Assembly (NCBI RefSeq): GCF_000613445.1
Contig: NZ_BAIZ01000020.1
Location: 1 to 61,216 of the forward strand
DNA length: 61,216 bases
Direction of reading: 5' to 3'
From: Hoylesella shahii DSM 15611 = JCM 12083
GTDB taxonomy: Bacteria > Bacteroidota > Bacteroidia > Bacteroidales > Bacteroidaceae
The notes under the pieces are model-generated. The model saw nothing but the letters and a program-made list of their open reading frames with translations, was not told the origin of the DNA and searched no databases. The translations under genes were made by a program, and so were the position numbers. Positions 48,384-58,557 of this stretch are shown here, one piece after another. Within the stretch, counting starts at the first letter, position 1, and every line of letters begins with the position of its first letter.

Positions 48384-48965
48384 ATGAAAAGAATTTTACT
48401 GGGTGCTGTACTATGTTTTTTGAGTTCTATGCAGATTAATGCACAGAGTTTTAGTGAGGAACAGCTTGATGGCGAATGGAAATTAACCAGCCAAGAGGTG
48501 GATTTTAACGATTATATCGGAACTATTAAATTGTTGAAGTTTGGCTTTTTTCTTGAGAAAGAACGTGATTATTACAACCTACGTTATGGTTTAATTGAAT
48601 ACAAACAAGGCGAACTAATCAAGCAAAAGGAGATTAATAACCCGTATTTTAATATTGATAGAAAAGAAAAAATTCTCGATTATTTTGTAGTTGGCGACAA
48701 CAGATTGCATATTATTGTGGACGATAAATTCACTTTGCGTTTTAAAATTCTCGAAGTTAATGGCAATACACTGCGTTTGCAAGGCCCAAAAGGTGTGATG
48801 TCTTTTACTAAAGTTACCACCTCTGTACAACAAGTGAAGGCCGAACAGCAGGCTATTGAGAAGGCTCGATATAATATTAAGGGTCAAAAAATTGCTAAAC
48901 CCGAACGTGGTATCAATATTATTCAAATGAGCGACAACTCTTCGCGTAAAGAAATGGTGCGATAA
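48384..48965 (+). CDS. Secreted hypothetical protein beside the origin
   Basis: A 193-aa protein with a signal peptide (MKRILLGAVLCFLSSMQINA). The mature domain starts FSEEQLDGEWKLTSQEVDF, resembling small lipocalin-like beta barrels of Bacteroidales, and ends about residue 150. The C-terminal tail (YNIKGQKIAKPERGINIIQMSDN) follows the Y-x-x-x-G-x-x-(V/I) pattern common at the ends of secreted Bacteroidales proteins. Its role is unknown. The gene is more AT-rich than its neighbours, which may reflect its position next to the origin or a different history. Confidence 0.7.
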   Translation: MKRILLGAVLCFLSSMQINAQSFSEEQLDGEWKLTSQEVDFNDYIGTIKLLKFGFFLEKERDYYNLRYGLIEYKQGELIKQKEINNPYFNIDRKEKILDYFVVGDNRLHIIVDDKFTLRFKILEVNGNTLRLQGPKGVMSFTKVTTSVQQVKAEQQAIEKARYNIKGQKIAKPERGINIIQMSDNSSRKEMVR

Positions 48966-49286
48966 ATGTTGCTCCTCCAAGTGCGATGATGCTCTTTTTT
49001 GCCTAGCAAATGTGCTTTTTAACATTGCCTTTTTAGGTTAAATATAAGGTAGCTCATACCATAAAGATGATAACGATAGTACGAAATGGCGTGTTCGAAT
49101 TTATTTCGGGCATGCCATTTTTTGCTTTTAGTGTATCTCTGGGCCTGATGTAGTTATATTGTTTGATGTGGAAAAAACTCTTATTGGTGTTTTATTCATT
49201 GCTTATAACCAAACAGAACCAGCAAGAAAGCATCTTACTGGTTCTGTAATAGGGGTGAAACAGTGTTTCAACACTGTTGTTTTTTC
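48966..49286. other. Intergenic stretch with three hairpins
   Basis: Contains a terminator-like stem AAATGGCGTG / CATGCCATTT followed by TTT (49084-49123). A 14-position stem CAGAACCAG / CTGGTTCTG (49214-49246) follows. A third stem, AACAGTG / CACTGTT with a T-run (49259-49285), ends where MITE copy D begins. The first probably terminates the secreted-protein gene. Confidence 0.55.
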
Positions 49287-49481
49287 AGGCAGGTTCTAAA
49301 AATTACCTTTATTGTATTTTTAGCTTTTAGCTGAGCAGGTTTTGCTTACTTCTTGAAGGAGCATAGTGAACTATGCGACTGAAAGAGTAAGCGAAAGATG
49401 CCAGATAAAAGCTAAAAGACAGCAAAGAGCAAAACAAGGAACAACAATTGAACCTTTGCGGGGAATTTTTAGAACATGCCT
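49287..49481. mobile_element. MITE-like element, copy D
   Basis: A complete 195-bp copy in the same orientation as A: AGGCAGGTTCTAAAAATT at the left and the complement of AGGCATGTTCTAAAAATT at the right, with central palindrome GCATAGTGAACTATGC. It abuts the stop codon of the beta-galactosidase gene exactly (stop at 49482-49484). Confidence 0.85.
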
Positions 49482-51861
49482 TTAGTTAGTCCAATTGGTA
49501 GCGATGTTGCGCGAAGGTGCTTTTACATTCACTTTTACCTTACCTTTGGCCTTGTTGCTTTGCACCGTAACCACCAATTGACCATGGAAAAGGCGCATGT
49601 GGTAGGTGGAACATTTCGAGCGAAGTGGCATCGCCATTGCAAACGGCTTTGAATTTGGCAGCACCTGAAACGTCAAACGTTAGTTCATCGTCGGCATCGG
49701 GACATAGATTTCCATCTTTATCCACCATCGAAACCGTTAAGTAAATAAGGTCTTTACCATCGGCAGCAAGCTTATTTTTATCGGCCTGCACCACCAAATG
49801 ATGGGGTTGGCCAGCTGTGCGCACCACTTTTTCTTCAGCAGGCTTACCATTGGCATCGTAAGCCACCACTTTTATTTCTCCAGGTTGATACACCACATCG
49901 TTCCAACGCAGACGATAACGGTCAAGACGCGACGACTTATCTTTCTTCCTACGACCTTGGCTCTTGCCATTTACAAAGAGTTCGGCCTCGGGATAACTGG
50001 TGTAGCAATACACAGGTGTAACCTCTCCCTCGCGTCCTGGCCACGTCCAGTGGGGCAAAATGTGTAATGTGGGCTGTTTATCATTCCACACCGAGCGATA
50101 CAGATAGAACCTATCCTTAGGCAATCCAGCCAAGTCTACCGCGCCAAAATAGCTGCTTCGCGATGGCCAATAAGAGTAATAAGGAGTGGGTTCGCCCAGA
50201 TAGTCGATACCCGTCCATATAAATTGACCAATGGTAAACGAGCGATCGTCTTGTATTGTAAAATCGGCATCGGGCAGATTAGCCCATCCGCAGCATTCCA
50301 CATCATACGAAGAGCATTGACCATCTTTGTAAGTGGCCATCTTCTTTTCTACAACGGGGAACTTATACACACCCCTACTGCTTACTGTTGACGCCGTTTC
50401 CGAACCCAAAATAAAGCCTTGTGGCTGCTTAGAGATAAGTTCATCGTAGAGATGTACGCGATAGTTAAACCCAGGAACATCCAAAGCGGCGAAAAATCCG
50501 CACTCGGTATTGGCCTTAGGATTATCGCCTCCGCAGGTTACAGGGCGCGTATCGTCTAGTTCGTGGCAATATTCGGTCATGGCTTTTGCCCTGGCAGCGC
50601 CCTCTTTATTCCATTGTTCGGGTATTTCGTTACCAATACTCCACATCACGATAGCGGGGTGATTGCGGTGTCCACGGATAAGATTTTCGAGGTCTTTACG
50701 CCACCAAGTATCGTAGAAAAGGTTGTAACCATTCTTTACCTTGGCCTCTTTCCATGCATCAAAGCTTTCGGCCATCACCATCATACCCATCGAGTCGCAC
50801 ACCTCCATTTGCATTTGCGAGGGCATATTGTGCGATGTACGAATGGCATCCACACCCATATCCTTCATCAAACGTATTTGGCGGATGATGGCTGCCTTGT
50901 TAACAGCAGCACCAAGCGGACCTAAATCGTGGTGCAGACACACGCCTTTCAACTTGCGCGACACTCCATTGAGTTGGAAACCATGTTCTTTGCTCACTGC
51001 AATGGTGCGTATGCCCACACGTTGGCGCAAACGGTCAACAAGTTTATTGCCTTGATAAAGGTTTATTTCTAGCGTGTAAAGATGAGGTTGTTCGGGACTC
51101 CAAGCCTTGGCATTGGCCACATCAAACTGAGCTGATGCAGCCCCCTGCGTGTTGGTTGTGAGGTTTTTCTGGGCCACAGCCTTACCCTTGGCATCCAATA
51201 ACCTTGCAACTAGGCGTGTTTCGCCCTTGCCTTTGGCAGTTGAAGCCTGTGTTTCAACATAAAGTTTTGCGTTGTTTCCGCTTAGACTAAGTGTTTTAAA
51301 CACCGTAGACCAAGGGTCGATATGTGCTTCGCCAGCCGTGATAAGCGTAACAGGACGATACAATCCTGCACCAGGATACCATCTGCTGCTCTCCTCTTGG
51401 TTGTTAAGCACCACACGAACCTCGTTTTGTCCCGGCTTTACAAAAGCCGAAATATCTAGTCGAAAAGCATTATAACCATACATCCATTTGCCAGCTTCGT
51501 ATCCGTTTACATAGACAACGGGTTCACTCATGGCGCCATCAAAGTATAGTTCTGTGTATTTAGTGTCTGCTGGAATGTTGAAAGTGGTGCGATATTCGCC
51601 CTTTCCAATCCAAGGTAAAGCACCCGAACGGCCAGTGTGGTCAATGGCTTCGGTTTGTCCGTCTTGCTGAATAGCCAGATGTTGAATATCCCATTTAGGG
51701 TCGAATGGACCCGTAATAGCCCAGTCGTGGGGCACATCCACCTGCTGCCAGTTATTACCATCGCGTGTGAATTGCCACTTTTCTAGGTTACGTTCCTTTC
51801 TGTTTTGCCCCTGCGCAATGGCTGCCAGTGCAAGAAAAGCTAAGATAAGCGTTTGTTTCAT
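49482..51861 (-). CDS. GH2 beta-galactosidase, one frame break near the 3' end
   Basis: An exported glycoside hydrolase of about 793 aa (signal peptide MKQTLILAFLALAAIAQG). In order: the jelly-roll sugar-binding domain (about 20-180, DVPHDWAITGPF, GAGLYRPVTLI), an Ig-like domain, and the catalytic TIM barrel (about 300-600). The acid/base Glu is in WSIGNEIPEQ and the nucleophile Glu in ILGSETAS. C-terminal Ig-like domains follow. The frame breaks near 49600, after DATSLEMFH; the family end (HMRLFHGQLVVTVQSN...KVNVKAPSRN) continues in a second frame to 49482. A two-base shortfall in a C run would explain it. It should release beta-linked galactose, or another sugar, from glycans in the periplasm. 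It stands alone, with no SusCD pair nearby. Confidence 0.85.
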
Positions 51862-51952
51862 TGTTGTTGGGTTGTTTAAGAAGGTGTGATTGTGGGTTGC
51901 CTTCGTTTATAATGAAGTTTAAGGCAGCGGCACATTTCGCCTTTATCAGCCT

Positions 51953-52792
51953 TTATTTTTTTGGTTGCTTTTGTTTTCGGCACATGCAATAGATGCCAAT
52001 GAAGATGAAGGGTATCGACAAAATCTGACCCATATTGAACAACATACCACTCTCAAAGTTTACTTGTATGTCTTTGGTGTATTCGATGAAGAAGCGGAAA
52101 GTGAAGATGAGCGTAAGGCAAAGTCCGAAGAAAAAGCCAGTGCCCACGCGTTGTGGATGCTTGCGATAGAACCAAAGTCCCACAAAGAAAAACACGAAAT
52201 AGGCAATGGCCTCGTAAAGCTGACCAGGATGTCTTGGCACTTTATCCACTCTTTCGAAGATAAAAGCCCATGGCACATCGGTTACTTTACCAATGATTTC
52301 TGAGTTCATCAAGTTGCCCAAACGTATAAAACATGCTGTGATGGGCGTTGCAATGGCGATATTGTCGAGCACTTGCCAAAGATTAAGGCGTGTGCGACGG
52401 TAGTAAAGATACAAAGCCACAATGAGTCCGATGGTTCCGCCATGCGATGCCAATCCTTCGTAGCCCACGAATTTCCAGCCTCCGCCCGCCATAAAATGGA
52501 TGGGCACAATCATTTCTATGAAATGTTTAACACTGGTGAGATAGTATTCGGGTTGGTAGAATAGGCAATGGCCTAGGCGCGCACCAATAAGAATACCAAA
52601 GAAGCAATAGAGAAACAGAGGGTCGAAGAGTTCGTCCTTTATCTTTTGTTGCCTGTAAAGGCGCTGAACAATGAAGTAGGCCAATAAAAGACCAATGAGC
52701 CAGCACAGCGAGTACCAGCGAATGGATAACCCTAAGATGTGAAATGCCTCTACATCGGGATTCCAAAGGATGTAGTTAAGGTGTGAAAACAT
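51953..52792 (-). CDS. lgt: Prolipoprotein diacylglyceryl transferase
   Basis: Attaches diacylglycerol to the lipobox Cys of prolipoproteins in the inner membrane. 279 aa with about seven hydrophobic segments. Family motifs are [33 protein letters not shown], the signature [14 protein letters not shown] and [12 protein letters not shown]. Length is normal. Substrates evident in this window include the Ig-like, DUF4249 and thioredoxin-fold lipoproteins. It lies between the beta-galactosidase and ychF genes, same strand. Confidence 0.93.
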   Translation of the reverse strand: MFSHLNYILWNPDVEAFHILGLSIRWYSLCWLIGLLLAYFIVQRLYRQQKIKDELFDPLFLYCFFGILIGARLGHCLFYQPEYYLTSVKHFIEMIVPIHFMAGGGWKFVGYEGLASHGGTIGLIVALYLYYRRTRLNLWQVLDNIAIATPITACFIRLGNLMNSEIIGKVTDVPWAFIFERVDKVPRHPGQLYEAIAYFVFFFVGLWFYRKHPQRVGTGFFFGLCLTLIFTFRFFIEYTKDIQVNFESGMLFNMGQILSIPFIFIGIYCMCRKQKQPKK

Positions 52793-53040
52793 TTGTATTT
52801 ATTTAGATTTTGTTGTGTGTAATGAGGCAGAACGCAGGATATTGAGAACTTTTGTAATTGCTTGATGCTGAATAGCTCCAACCATTGGAAATATTAACCC
52901 AGCGTAGAACTTTGACTTAGCCACCTTTTGCTGTGTGGAAGTAGGTCCAAACACAGCAAAAGACAGATTATGTTAACCATGGCATTGGGTAAACATAAGA
53001 AATGAATACGACCAAGTCCATAAGGCGCCCATACCAAAGC

Positions 53041-54141
53041 CTACACGTTGAACCTAAAATGCATGATGTCGCCATCTTGCACCACATATTCCTTGCCTTC
53101 GATGCCTAGTTTTCCAGCTTCGCGTACAGCAGCCTCCGAGCCATATTCAATGTAATCGTCATACTTTATCACCTCGGCACGGATAAAGCCTTTTTCGAAA
53201 TCGGTGTGAATAACGCCTGCACATTGAGGCGCTTTCCAACCCTTATGGTAGGTCCAAGCCTTCACTTCCATTTCGCCAGCCGTGATAAAGGTTTCGAGAT
53301 TGAGCAGCGCATAAGCCTTTTTGATAAGACGGTTAACGCCACTTTCTTCCAAACCCAGTTCGTCGAGGAACAATTGCTTGTCTTCATAGCTTTCGAGCGA
53401 AGCAATATCTTCTTCTGTTTTACCAGCGATAATCAGCACTTCGGCCCCTTCGGCCTTTGCCACTTCTTCCACTTTGCTACTATATTCGTTTCCTGTTTTG
53501 GCTGCAGTTTCGTCCACATTGCACACATAGAGCACTGGTTTAGCGGTAAGAAGGAAGAGGTCGTGAGCTGCTTGCTGTTCTTCTTTGCTTTCGAATGTCA
53601 CGTTACGGGCGTTCATTCCCTTTTCCAACACCTCTTTATAGGCCGTAAGAACAGCCACATTCACCTTAGCATCTTTATTGCCAGCGGCTGCTGCTTTTTG
53701 GTCTTTAGCCAATCGGCCTTCGATGGTTTCAAGGTCTTTAAGTTGCAATTCGGTGTCGATAATTTCTTTATCGCGAATAGGGTCGATGGTTCCGTCAACG
53801 TGTGTGATGTTTTCGTCGTCGAAACAACGCAGCACATGAATCACAGCATCGGTCTCGCGGATGTTTCCTAAAAACTTATTACCCAGTCCTTCGCCTTTAG
53901 AAGCACCCTTAACCAGTCCGGCAATGTCTACAATCTCGCATGTTGCGGGCACAATTCTGCCAGGATTAACAATCTCGGCCAGGCGTGTTAGTCGTTCATC
54001 GGGAACGGTAATAACGCCCACATTGGGTTCGATGGTGCAGAAAGGAAAGTTTGCTGCCTGTGCTTTAGCGCTTGAAAGGCAGTTGAAAAGGGTGGACTTA
54101 CCCACATTGGGAAGTCCCACTATACCACATTTTAATGACAT
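53041..54141 (-). CDS. ychF: Ribosome-associated ATPase YchF (Obg family)
   Basis: A 366-aa P-loop NTPase with a near-universal role linked to ribosome and stress responses. Motifs are Walker [10 protein letters not shown] (8-16), switch [34 protein letters not shown] (Walker B/G3), and CNVDE at the G4 position, the change that favours ATP over GTP. A coiled-coil insertion (about 130-200) is present. The C-terminal TGS domain ([36 protein letters not shown]) is complete. The frame is intact. A perfect -7 element lies 30 bp upstream. Confidence 0.95.
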   Translation of the reverse strand: MSLKCGIVGLPNVGKSTLFNCLSSAKAQAANFPFCTIEPNVGVITVPDERLTRLAEIVNPGRIVPATCEIVDIAGLVKGASKGEGLGNKFLGNIRETDAVIHVLRCFDDENITHVDGTIDPIRDKEIIDTELQLKDLETIEGRLAKDQKAAAAGNKDAKVNVAVLTAYKEVLEKGMNARNVTFESKEEQQAAHDLFLLTAKPVLYVCNVDETAAKTGNEYSSKVEEVAKAEGAEVLIIAGKTEEDIASLESYEDKQLFLDELGLEESGVNRLIKKAYALLNLETFITAGEMEVKAWTYHKGWKAPQCAGVIHTDFEKGFIRAEVIKYDDYIEYGSEAAVREAGKLGIEGKEYVVQDGDIMHFRFNV

Positions 54142-54170
54142 TTCTTGTTTATAATTATATATATAATCTG

Positions 54171-54178
54171 CAAAGTTA
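54171..54178 (-). promoter_or_regulatory. -7 promoter element of ychF
   Basis: Minus strand TAACTTTG, a perfect TAnnTTTG match, 30 bp upstream of the ychF start. Confidence 0.6.
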
Positions 54179-54650
54179 GTGCAGAATTTCGAGAAACACG
54201 AATAAAAGTGTTATGGTTTGGTATTTAGGGCTGTTGCTTGCAAAAAGGGTGGGGCAGTTTGATGGGGTGCATAGCGAGACACTTAGCGCAGCACGAGTGA
54301 CAACAAATGTTGTTTCAGGAATCAAAATAAGGAGGCAAGAGAGTAGAGCGCTTTAAGCTTATAGGATAGCAGGGGCTGTTTAGATGCCAAAAGTGGCGAA
54401 GAGGGTAGGGCGCTTTGTGTTTGTAGGAGCGTAGGGGCTGCTTTAAGTGCGAAAAGAGGTGAAGAGGGTAGGGCATTATGACTTAATGGGGCTTAATGGC
54501 TGCTGCTTAAAGAGCGAAACGAAGGGAAGAGAGAGGCGTGGAATAGGCATTATGCAAGTTTTAAGTACCACATTTAATAACACCACGAATAACACAATCA
54601 CAATCAACAAACGTTTAAACTGTAAAATAATAATCATAAAATTTAACATT

Positions 54651-54740
54651 ATGAGTGCGTTTTTTGCTCACCAAAACCCATTCGTTCGCAAATACTCAAT
54701 TCTCGCGGAGGTTTGTTTTGATGTAAAACGCCTTTTCTAA
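54651..54740 (+). CDS. Candidate 29-aa micro-ORF, locus Z
   Basis: Encodes a peptide opening MSAFFAHQNPFVRKYSILAEV, matching the pattern of the 21-aa peptide at 31374 at MS, FF, P, RKYSILA and V, with a longer tail. The leader AAAATTTAACATTATGAG is shared. Confidence is low because of size. Confidence 0.35.
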   Translation: MSAFFAHQNPFVRKYSILAEVCFDVKRLF

Positions 54741-54833
54741 TGAAAGCCAACAAACAGAATATTTATAGAATTAAATCCCCAATTCTACTCAAAATGGGGC
54801 AATTTCTAGCAAAACACCATGCTAAAAGCACCA

Positions 54834-54929
54834 AAACGCAGTGCTAACTCCTAGTAAACGGGATGCTAACTCTTAGTAAACGCGATGCTAACTCGTACAA
54901 AACGCAGCGCTAAATGGTGCAAAACGCCC
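54834..54929. repeat. 22-bp tandem array, locus Z
   Basis: Units start at 54834, 54856, 54878 and 54900 (exact 22-bp steps). They begin AAACGCAGTGCTAACTC, AAACGGGATGCTAACTC, AAACGCGATGCTAACTC and AAACGCAGCGCTAAATG, followed by a partial AAACGCC. The most diverged of the three loci in sequence, but the spacing is fully kept. Confidence 0.85.
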
Positions 54930-55393
54930 TACAACAAACCCTTTTTTGTATTTTAATGCCGCATTTTTATTCGAACGAAAGGTAAAAACTCGTTCGTTTT
55001 TGAGGCTAAAAGTGGCTCAAAAAGCTGCTTTTAGCACCAAATACCCGTTTTTAGTGCGGTGTGAAACCGTCCACAAGTCACCAAATAGAAAGCTAAAACG
55101 CTACTAAATGCATGTGTTGCCCTAAAATTTTGCCCTAACCGTTTTTGTAAAAGGCACAAAAATGCCCAAATTTCCTGCTTTATAGCATGTTATTTCTCTA
55201 GAATGGGTAAGAATGAAAGCTGTATATTGTAAAATAAAACGTTGTAATTTAACAATAAAGGGAAAAAGGAAGTGTTGATAATATCACAACCCAGTACGTA
55301 CAAGCAAATGTTATCGCTGTGCGAAATGAACTATATCACAGGGTGAAATGTGCTTTATCGCAAGGTGAAATCATTAAAAAGTTGCCCAAACGT

Positions 55394-56952
55394 TTAGAAC
55401 TGGAAGTAAATAAAGGGCTGTATGGCACTGCTTTTAACCTGAATAACGATATAAATAACAATAACAAGGAACAGCGCACAGACAAGCACATTGCAGCGTT
55501 TAAGACCTGCTATGAGTGTTTCTTGCCAGCTATTGGGTATGAAGTGGGTGACATATCCAAAGAGCATCAAGGCCAACACATACTTATAGCCCTGCACTAC
55601 GGGCAGAAAGAGGTCGGGACGGAAGTCGGTGAAGATGCGATTGAGCATTGTTTTGCTTGTTTCGAACGATAGATTGCGGAAAAACAACCATGTGAAACAC
55701 ACAAAATGGAAGGTGATAAGGATGGCAAACGGGCGGCGAATGCCACGACTAACATAATTGCGATCGTGTTTTAATAAGCCTGCGAGAACAGTTTGTGCAC
55801 TGCCAAAGCCACGCCATGCATACCGCCCCATATCACAAAGTTGATGCTTGCGCCATGCCAAAGACCACCAAGAAGCATGGTGAGGATGAGGTTGAAGTAT
55901 TGTCTTATCTTGCCTTTGCGGTTGCCACCCAGCGAGATATAGATGTAATCGCGTATCCATGTGGACAGCGAGATGTGCCAACGACGCCAAAAATCGGTTA
56001 TGTTGGTGGAGATGTAGGGCGCATTAAAGTTGAGTGGGAAATGAAATCCCAAGAGCAATGCTATACCAATGGCCATGTCTGAATAGCCCGAGAAGTCGCA
56101 ATATATCTGCAAGGCGTAACCATAGATGCCCAAGAGGTTTTCTAATCCGCTGTAAAGACCAGGATTATCGAATATTCGGTCAACGAAATTAAGACTGATA
56201 TAATCGCTGATAACCGCCTTTTTAAACAATCCGATGAGGATGAAGAACAGACCGCGAGCAAACATGTCGCGTGTGATGGTTAGCGGTTGGCGTATCTGTG
56301 GTGCGAAATCGCTGGCCCTAACGATTGGTCCTGCTACCAATTGTGGGAAGAACGACACGTAAAATGCATAGTCTAGGAGCGAAGGTAAAGGCTTAAGTTG
56401 TCCGCGATAAACATCGATGGTGTAACTAAGACTTTGGAAGGTGAAGAAACTTATGCCAACGGGTAGGAAGATGTCCCAGGGTTGGAAGTTGTGTTCGAGC
56501 ATACGTTCGACCATACCCACAAAGAAGTTGGTGTATTTGAAGTAGCCCAGCAAGCCCAAATCGATGATAAGGCTTAGGGTAACAAAGAGTTTTCCCAATG
56601 CTTTGCGTTGGCGATGGCGGTATATAAGGTTGGCCAAGAGATAATCGCTTACAGTGACGAGAGCAAGCAAGCCAAAGTAAAAGCCACTACTTTTGTAATA
56701 GAAGTAGTACGAGAAGGCCGTAACGAAGAGCAAACGGGCCGTTAACTTGTTTTGCAAGCACATGTAAACGAACGAGAAACCCAAGAAAAGTATCAGGAAG
56801 AGTCCTGTTGAGAAGATGAGTGGCTCGTTGGGGTTGTAGGCCAAGAGGTCGGTAATACGGTGTATCCCTGCGGCGTGTTGCGTTGTGAATTCGCTTATTT
56901 GGTCGGCCAAGTACGACAGTTTGTCTACGAATTCTGATAATTGTTTAATCAT
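55394..56952 (-). CDS. AlgI-like membrane-bound O-acyltransferase (MBOAT), one frame break
   Basis: An inner-membrane enzyme of about 519 aa that carries acetyl groups across the membrane to a surface glycan. The MBOAT core is clear: YALQIYCDFSGYSDMAIG, NFNAPYISTNITDFWRRWHISLSTWIRDYIYISLGGNRKG and MLLGGLWHGASINFVIWGGMHG with the catalytic His. After HKLFSQ near 55780 the frame breaks; adding one C continues it as LLKHDRNYVSRGIRRPFAILITFHFVCFTWLFFRN to the stop at 55394. It overlaps the upstream SGNH gene by 4 bp, so the two act together. The glycan target is unknown. Confidence 0.85.
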
Positions 56953-58334
56953 TTCTTTTCAATTGCTTTTCGTCTAACATAGTTTTTGTAGCCCTCTTGG
57001 AAAGAGGGGAACATCTTTCTTGCCAGTTCTCTTCCGCCTTTATAATTGAGGTGGGTGTAGTCTTTGTTGGCATAACTACGTTCAACCAATGTTTTTACGC
57101 TACCTTCGCCTCCCATTGCTTCGAAGAAGTTGAGGAACGACACCTTCATATCGGCAGCCATTTGCTGTTGTAGTGCAACGAGTTGTTTTACTTCTTTCAT
57201 TGTTTGGATGCCATCGGGCGAGCGTTGGTCGCGGTCGGGTACGCTCACCACGAGTATGGAAGCTTGTGGGAAGGTTTGTCGCATTAGCTCAATCACCTTT
57301 TTCATTTTGTTGGTGTAGCCTTTCATTACGCTTAAGGGGTTGCCCGGAACGGCCACATTAAGCCCGAAGTGCAGCACAATAAGGTCGTAAGGACGCAGCC
57401 TACTAAAGTCTTGCAAACGATGAGAAGGAATTTTGGCTAGTGTAAGACCGGGTGAGCCACGCATCGAAAAGTTGTCAAGTGTTACACCTTTGTCGCCATC
57501 GAGTGTAAGACCGTAGAGGAAAGTGCCGCTACCTACGCCTTTAAATGCAAAGCCAATGCTGTTTAGGGTGTCTTTCACTTCCATTTTTTGCACGGCAGTA
57601 GAGCCAGTAAATTTGCGTTCGGTGATACCACCTTTGCCGTCGTTGGCTTTGATATCTACAGTGGTAGGCGTGAAGAAATAGAGTGTAGACACAGTCCATG
57701 TTTGGGTATGTGCATAATTTTTGGTGCCACTAACCTTTATCCACGAGCCTTCGCTAGGTGAGAAATAGCGTTCGTTGATGCCCTGCTTAGTGATGTCGAA
57801 TGGCTTTTTGGCCACGGCATATTCGGTAATACCGCTGTATTGCTGTCTAACAGAGATGCGGTTTTGCTGCATGCGCGAGCCAGTGTCAACCCATCCCACG
57901 CCACATCCGCCCCATGTTTTTTGGAACAGTTCGCGGAGGTCGGCCGTTAAGATGTCGCCTTCGATGTACGAGTCGCCGAAATAAGCAATTCTAACAGGTC
58001 TATCAAGTTGGTTAACCTTAGTGAGTTGGTCATAAAAGTGGTCCATACCACCAGCTGCACCGCTAGAATAGTCGAAAATAGGTTCCACACCTTTGCTCCA
58101 TATTTCTTTAAAATGCAGTGCAGCGCCTTTTTTTGTTTGCACCATGATGGGGTGGGGGGGAGTGGTTGGAAGCACGTTAACTTCTTTACCGTCGGGTTCG
58201 GGTAGCACTTGGCTAAGAATATTTACATCGCGCAATTGGGTGCTACCAATAGAGAGCGTGGGAAGTAGGTGCATGAGCAAGAGCGCGGTCACCGTTGTGG
58301 CCACGAGAATAAAAGTTCTTGCGGGTGGGTTCAT
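56949..58334 (-). CDS. SGNH/GDSL-type periplasmic hydrolase or acetyltransferase
   Basis: A 461-aa protein with an N-terminal membrane anchor (FILVATTVTALLLMHLLPTL), so it faces the periplasm. SGNH blocks are AYFGDSYIEGD (block I, Ser), LHFGLNVA (Asn of block III, with Leu for the usual second residue) and KDYTHLNYKGG (D-x-x-H, catalytic His). A beta-sandwich-like insertion lies between (about 190-310). Coupled to the MBOAT gene by a 4-bp overlap, it is the likely acceptor-side partner transferring acetyl to a polysaccharide, as AlgJ/AlgX or PatB do in other systems. That role is inference. Confidence 0.8.
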   Translation of the reverse strand: MNPPARTFILVATTVTALLLMHLLPTLSIGSTQLRDVNILSQVLPEPDGKEVNVLPTTPPHPIMVQTKKGAALHFKEIWSKGVEPIFDYSSGAAGGMDHFYDQLTKVNQLDRPVRIAYFGDSYIEGDILTADLRELFQKTWGGCGVGWVDTGSRMQQNRISVRQQYSGITEYAVAKKPFDITKQGINERYFSPSEGSWIKVSGTKNYAHTQTWTVSTLYFFTPTTVDIKANDGKGGITERKFTGSTAVQKMEVKDTLNSIGFAFKGVGSGTFLYGLTLDGDKGVTLDNFSMRGSPGLTLAKIPSHRLQDFSRLRPYDLIVLHFGLNVAVPGNPLSVMKGYTNKMKKVIELMRQTFPQASILVVSVPDRDQRSPDGIQTMKEVKQLVALQQQMAADMKVSFLNFFEAMGGEGSVKTLVERSYANKDYTHLNYKGGRELARKMFPSFQEGYKNYVRRKAIEKK

Positions 58335-58557
58335 CTGTTATACTGTTGTTGTTGAATGTCTTTTTAGGCTTTGCCCAATATTTTATATGGCCTTGCACAG
58401 CAATATGGAAGCAGATATGGCCCACCACATCGGCGGTTTCTTCGCAGAAACCACAGCGAGAGTAAGCTAAGTCTGCCCGCATCTTTGTTTTACATCGTAA
58501 AAGTAAGCCCTTTGCAAGGGCATTACTTGATAATTGATGTTTATTTTGTGCCTACCT

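Larger units (their letters stand above)
54179..55393. other. 1.2-kb gene-less gap carrying 22-bp repeat locus Z
   Basis: Between the ychF promoter and the 3' end of algI. 54230-54540 is a G-rich plus strand with three loosely repeated ~70-bp blocks, each containing AGGGTAGGGC or AAGAGAG(A/G)G motifs (around 54340, 54400 and 54465). 54590-55250 is the locus Z element: micro-ORF (54651), 22-bp array (54834-54929), hairpin blocks such as TTTTTATTCGAACGA, and a CTCTAGAATGGG block near 55196. An open frame at 54447-54740 is judged non-coding except for its last 29 codons. Confidence 0.6.

Noticed and set aside
54447..54650. Longer open frame running into the locus Z micro-ORF
   Set aside because: The region before 54651 has no counterpart at locus Y, and its translation is Asn/Thr/Ile-rich low complexity; only the last part is kept as a candidate.
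58243..58482. Short cysteine-containing open frame upstream of the SGNH gene
   Set aside because: It overlaps the start of the SGNH gene in another frame and shows no family pattern.
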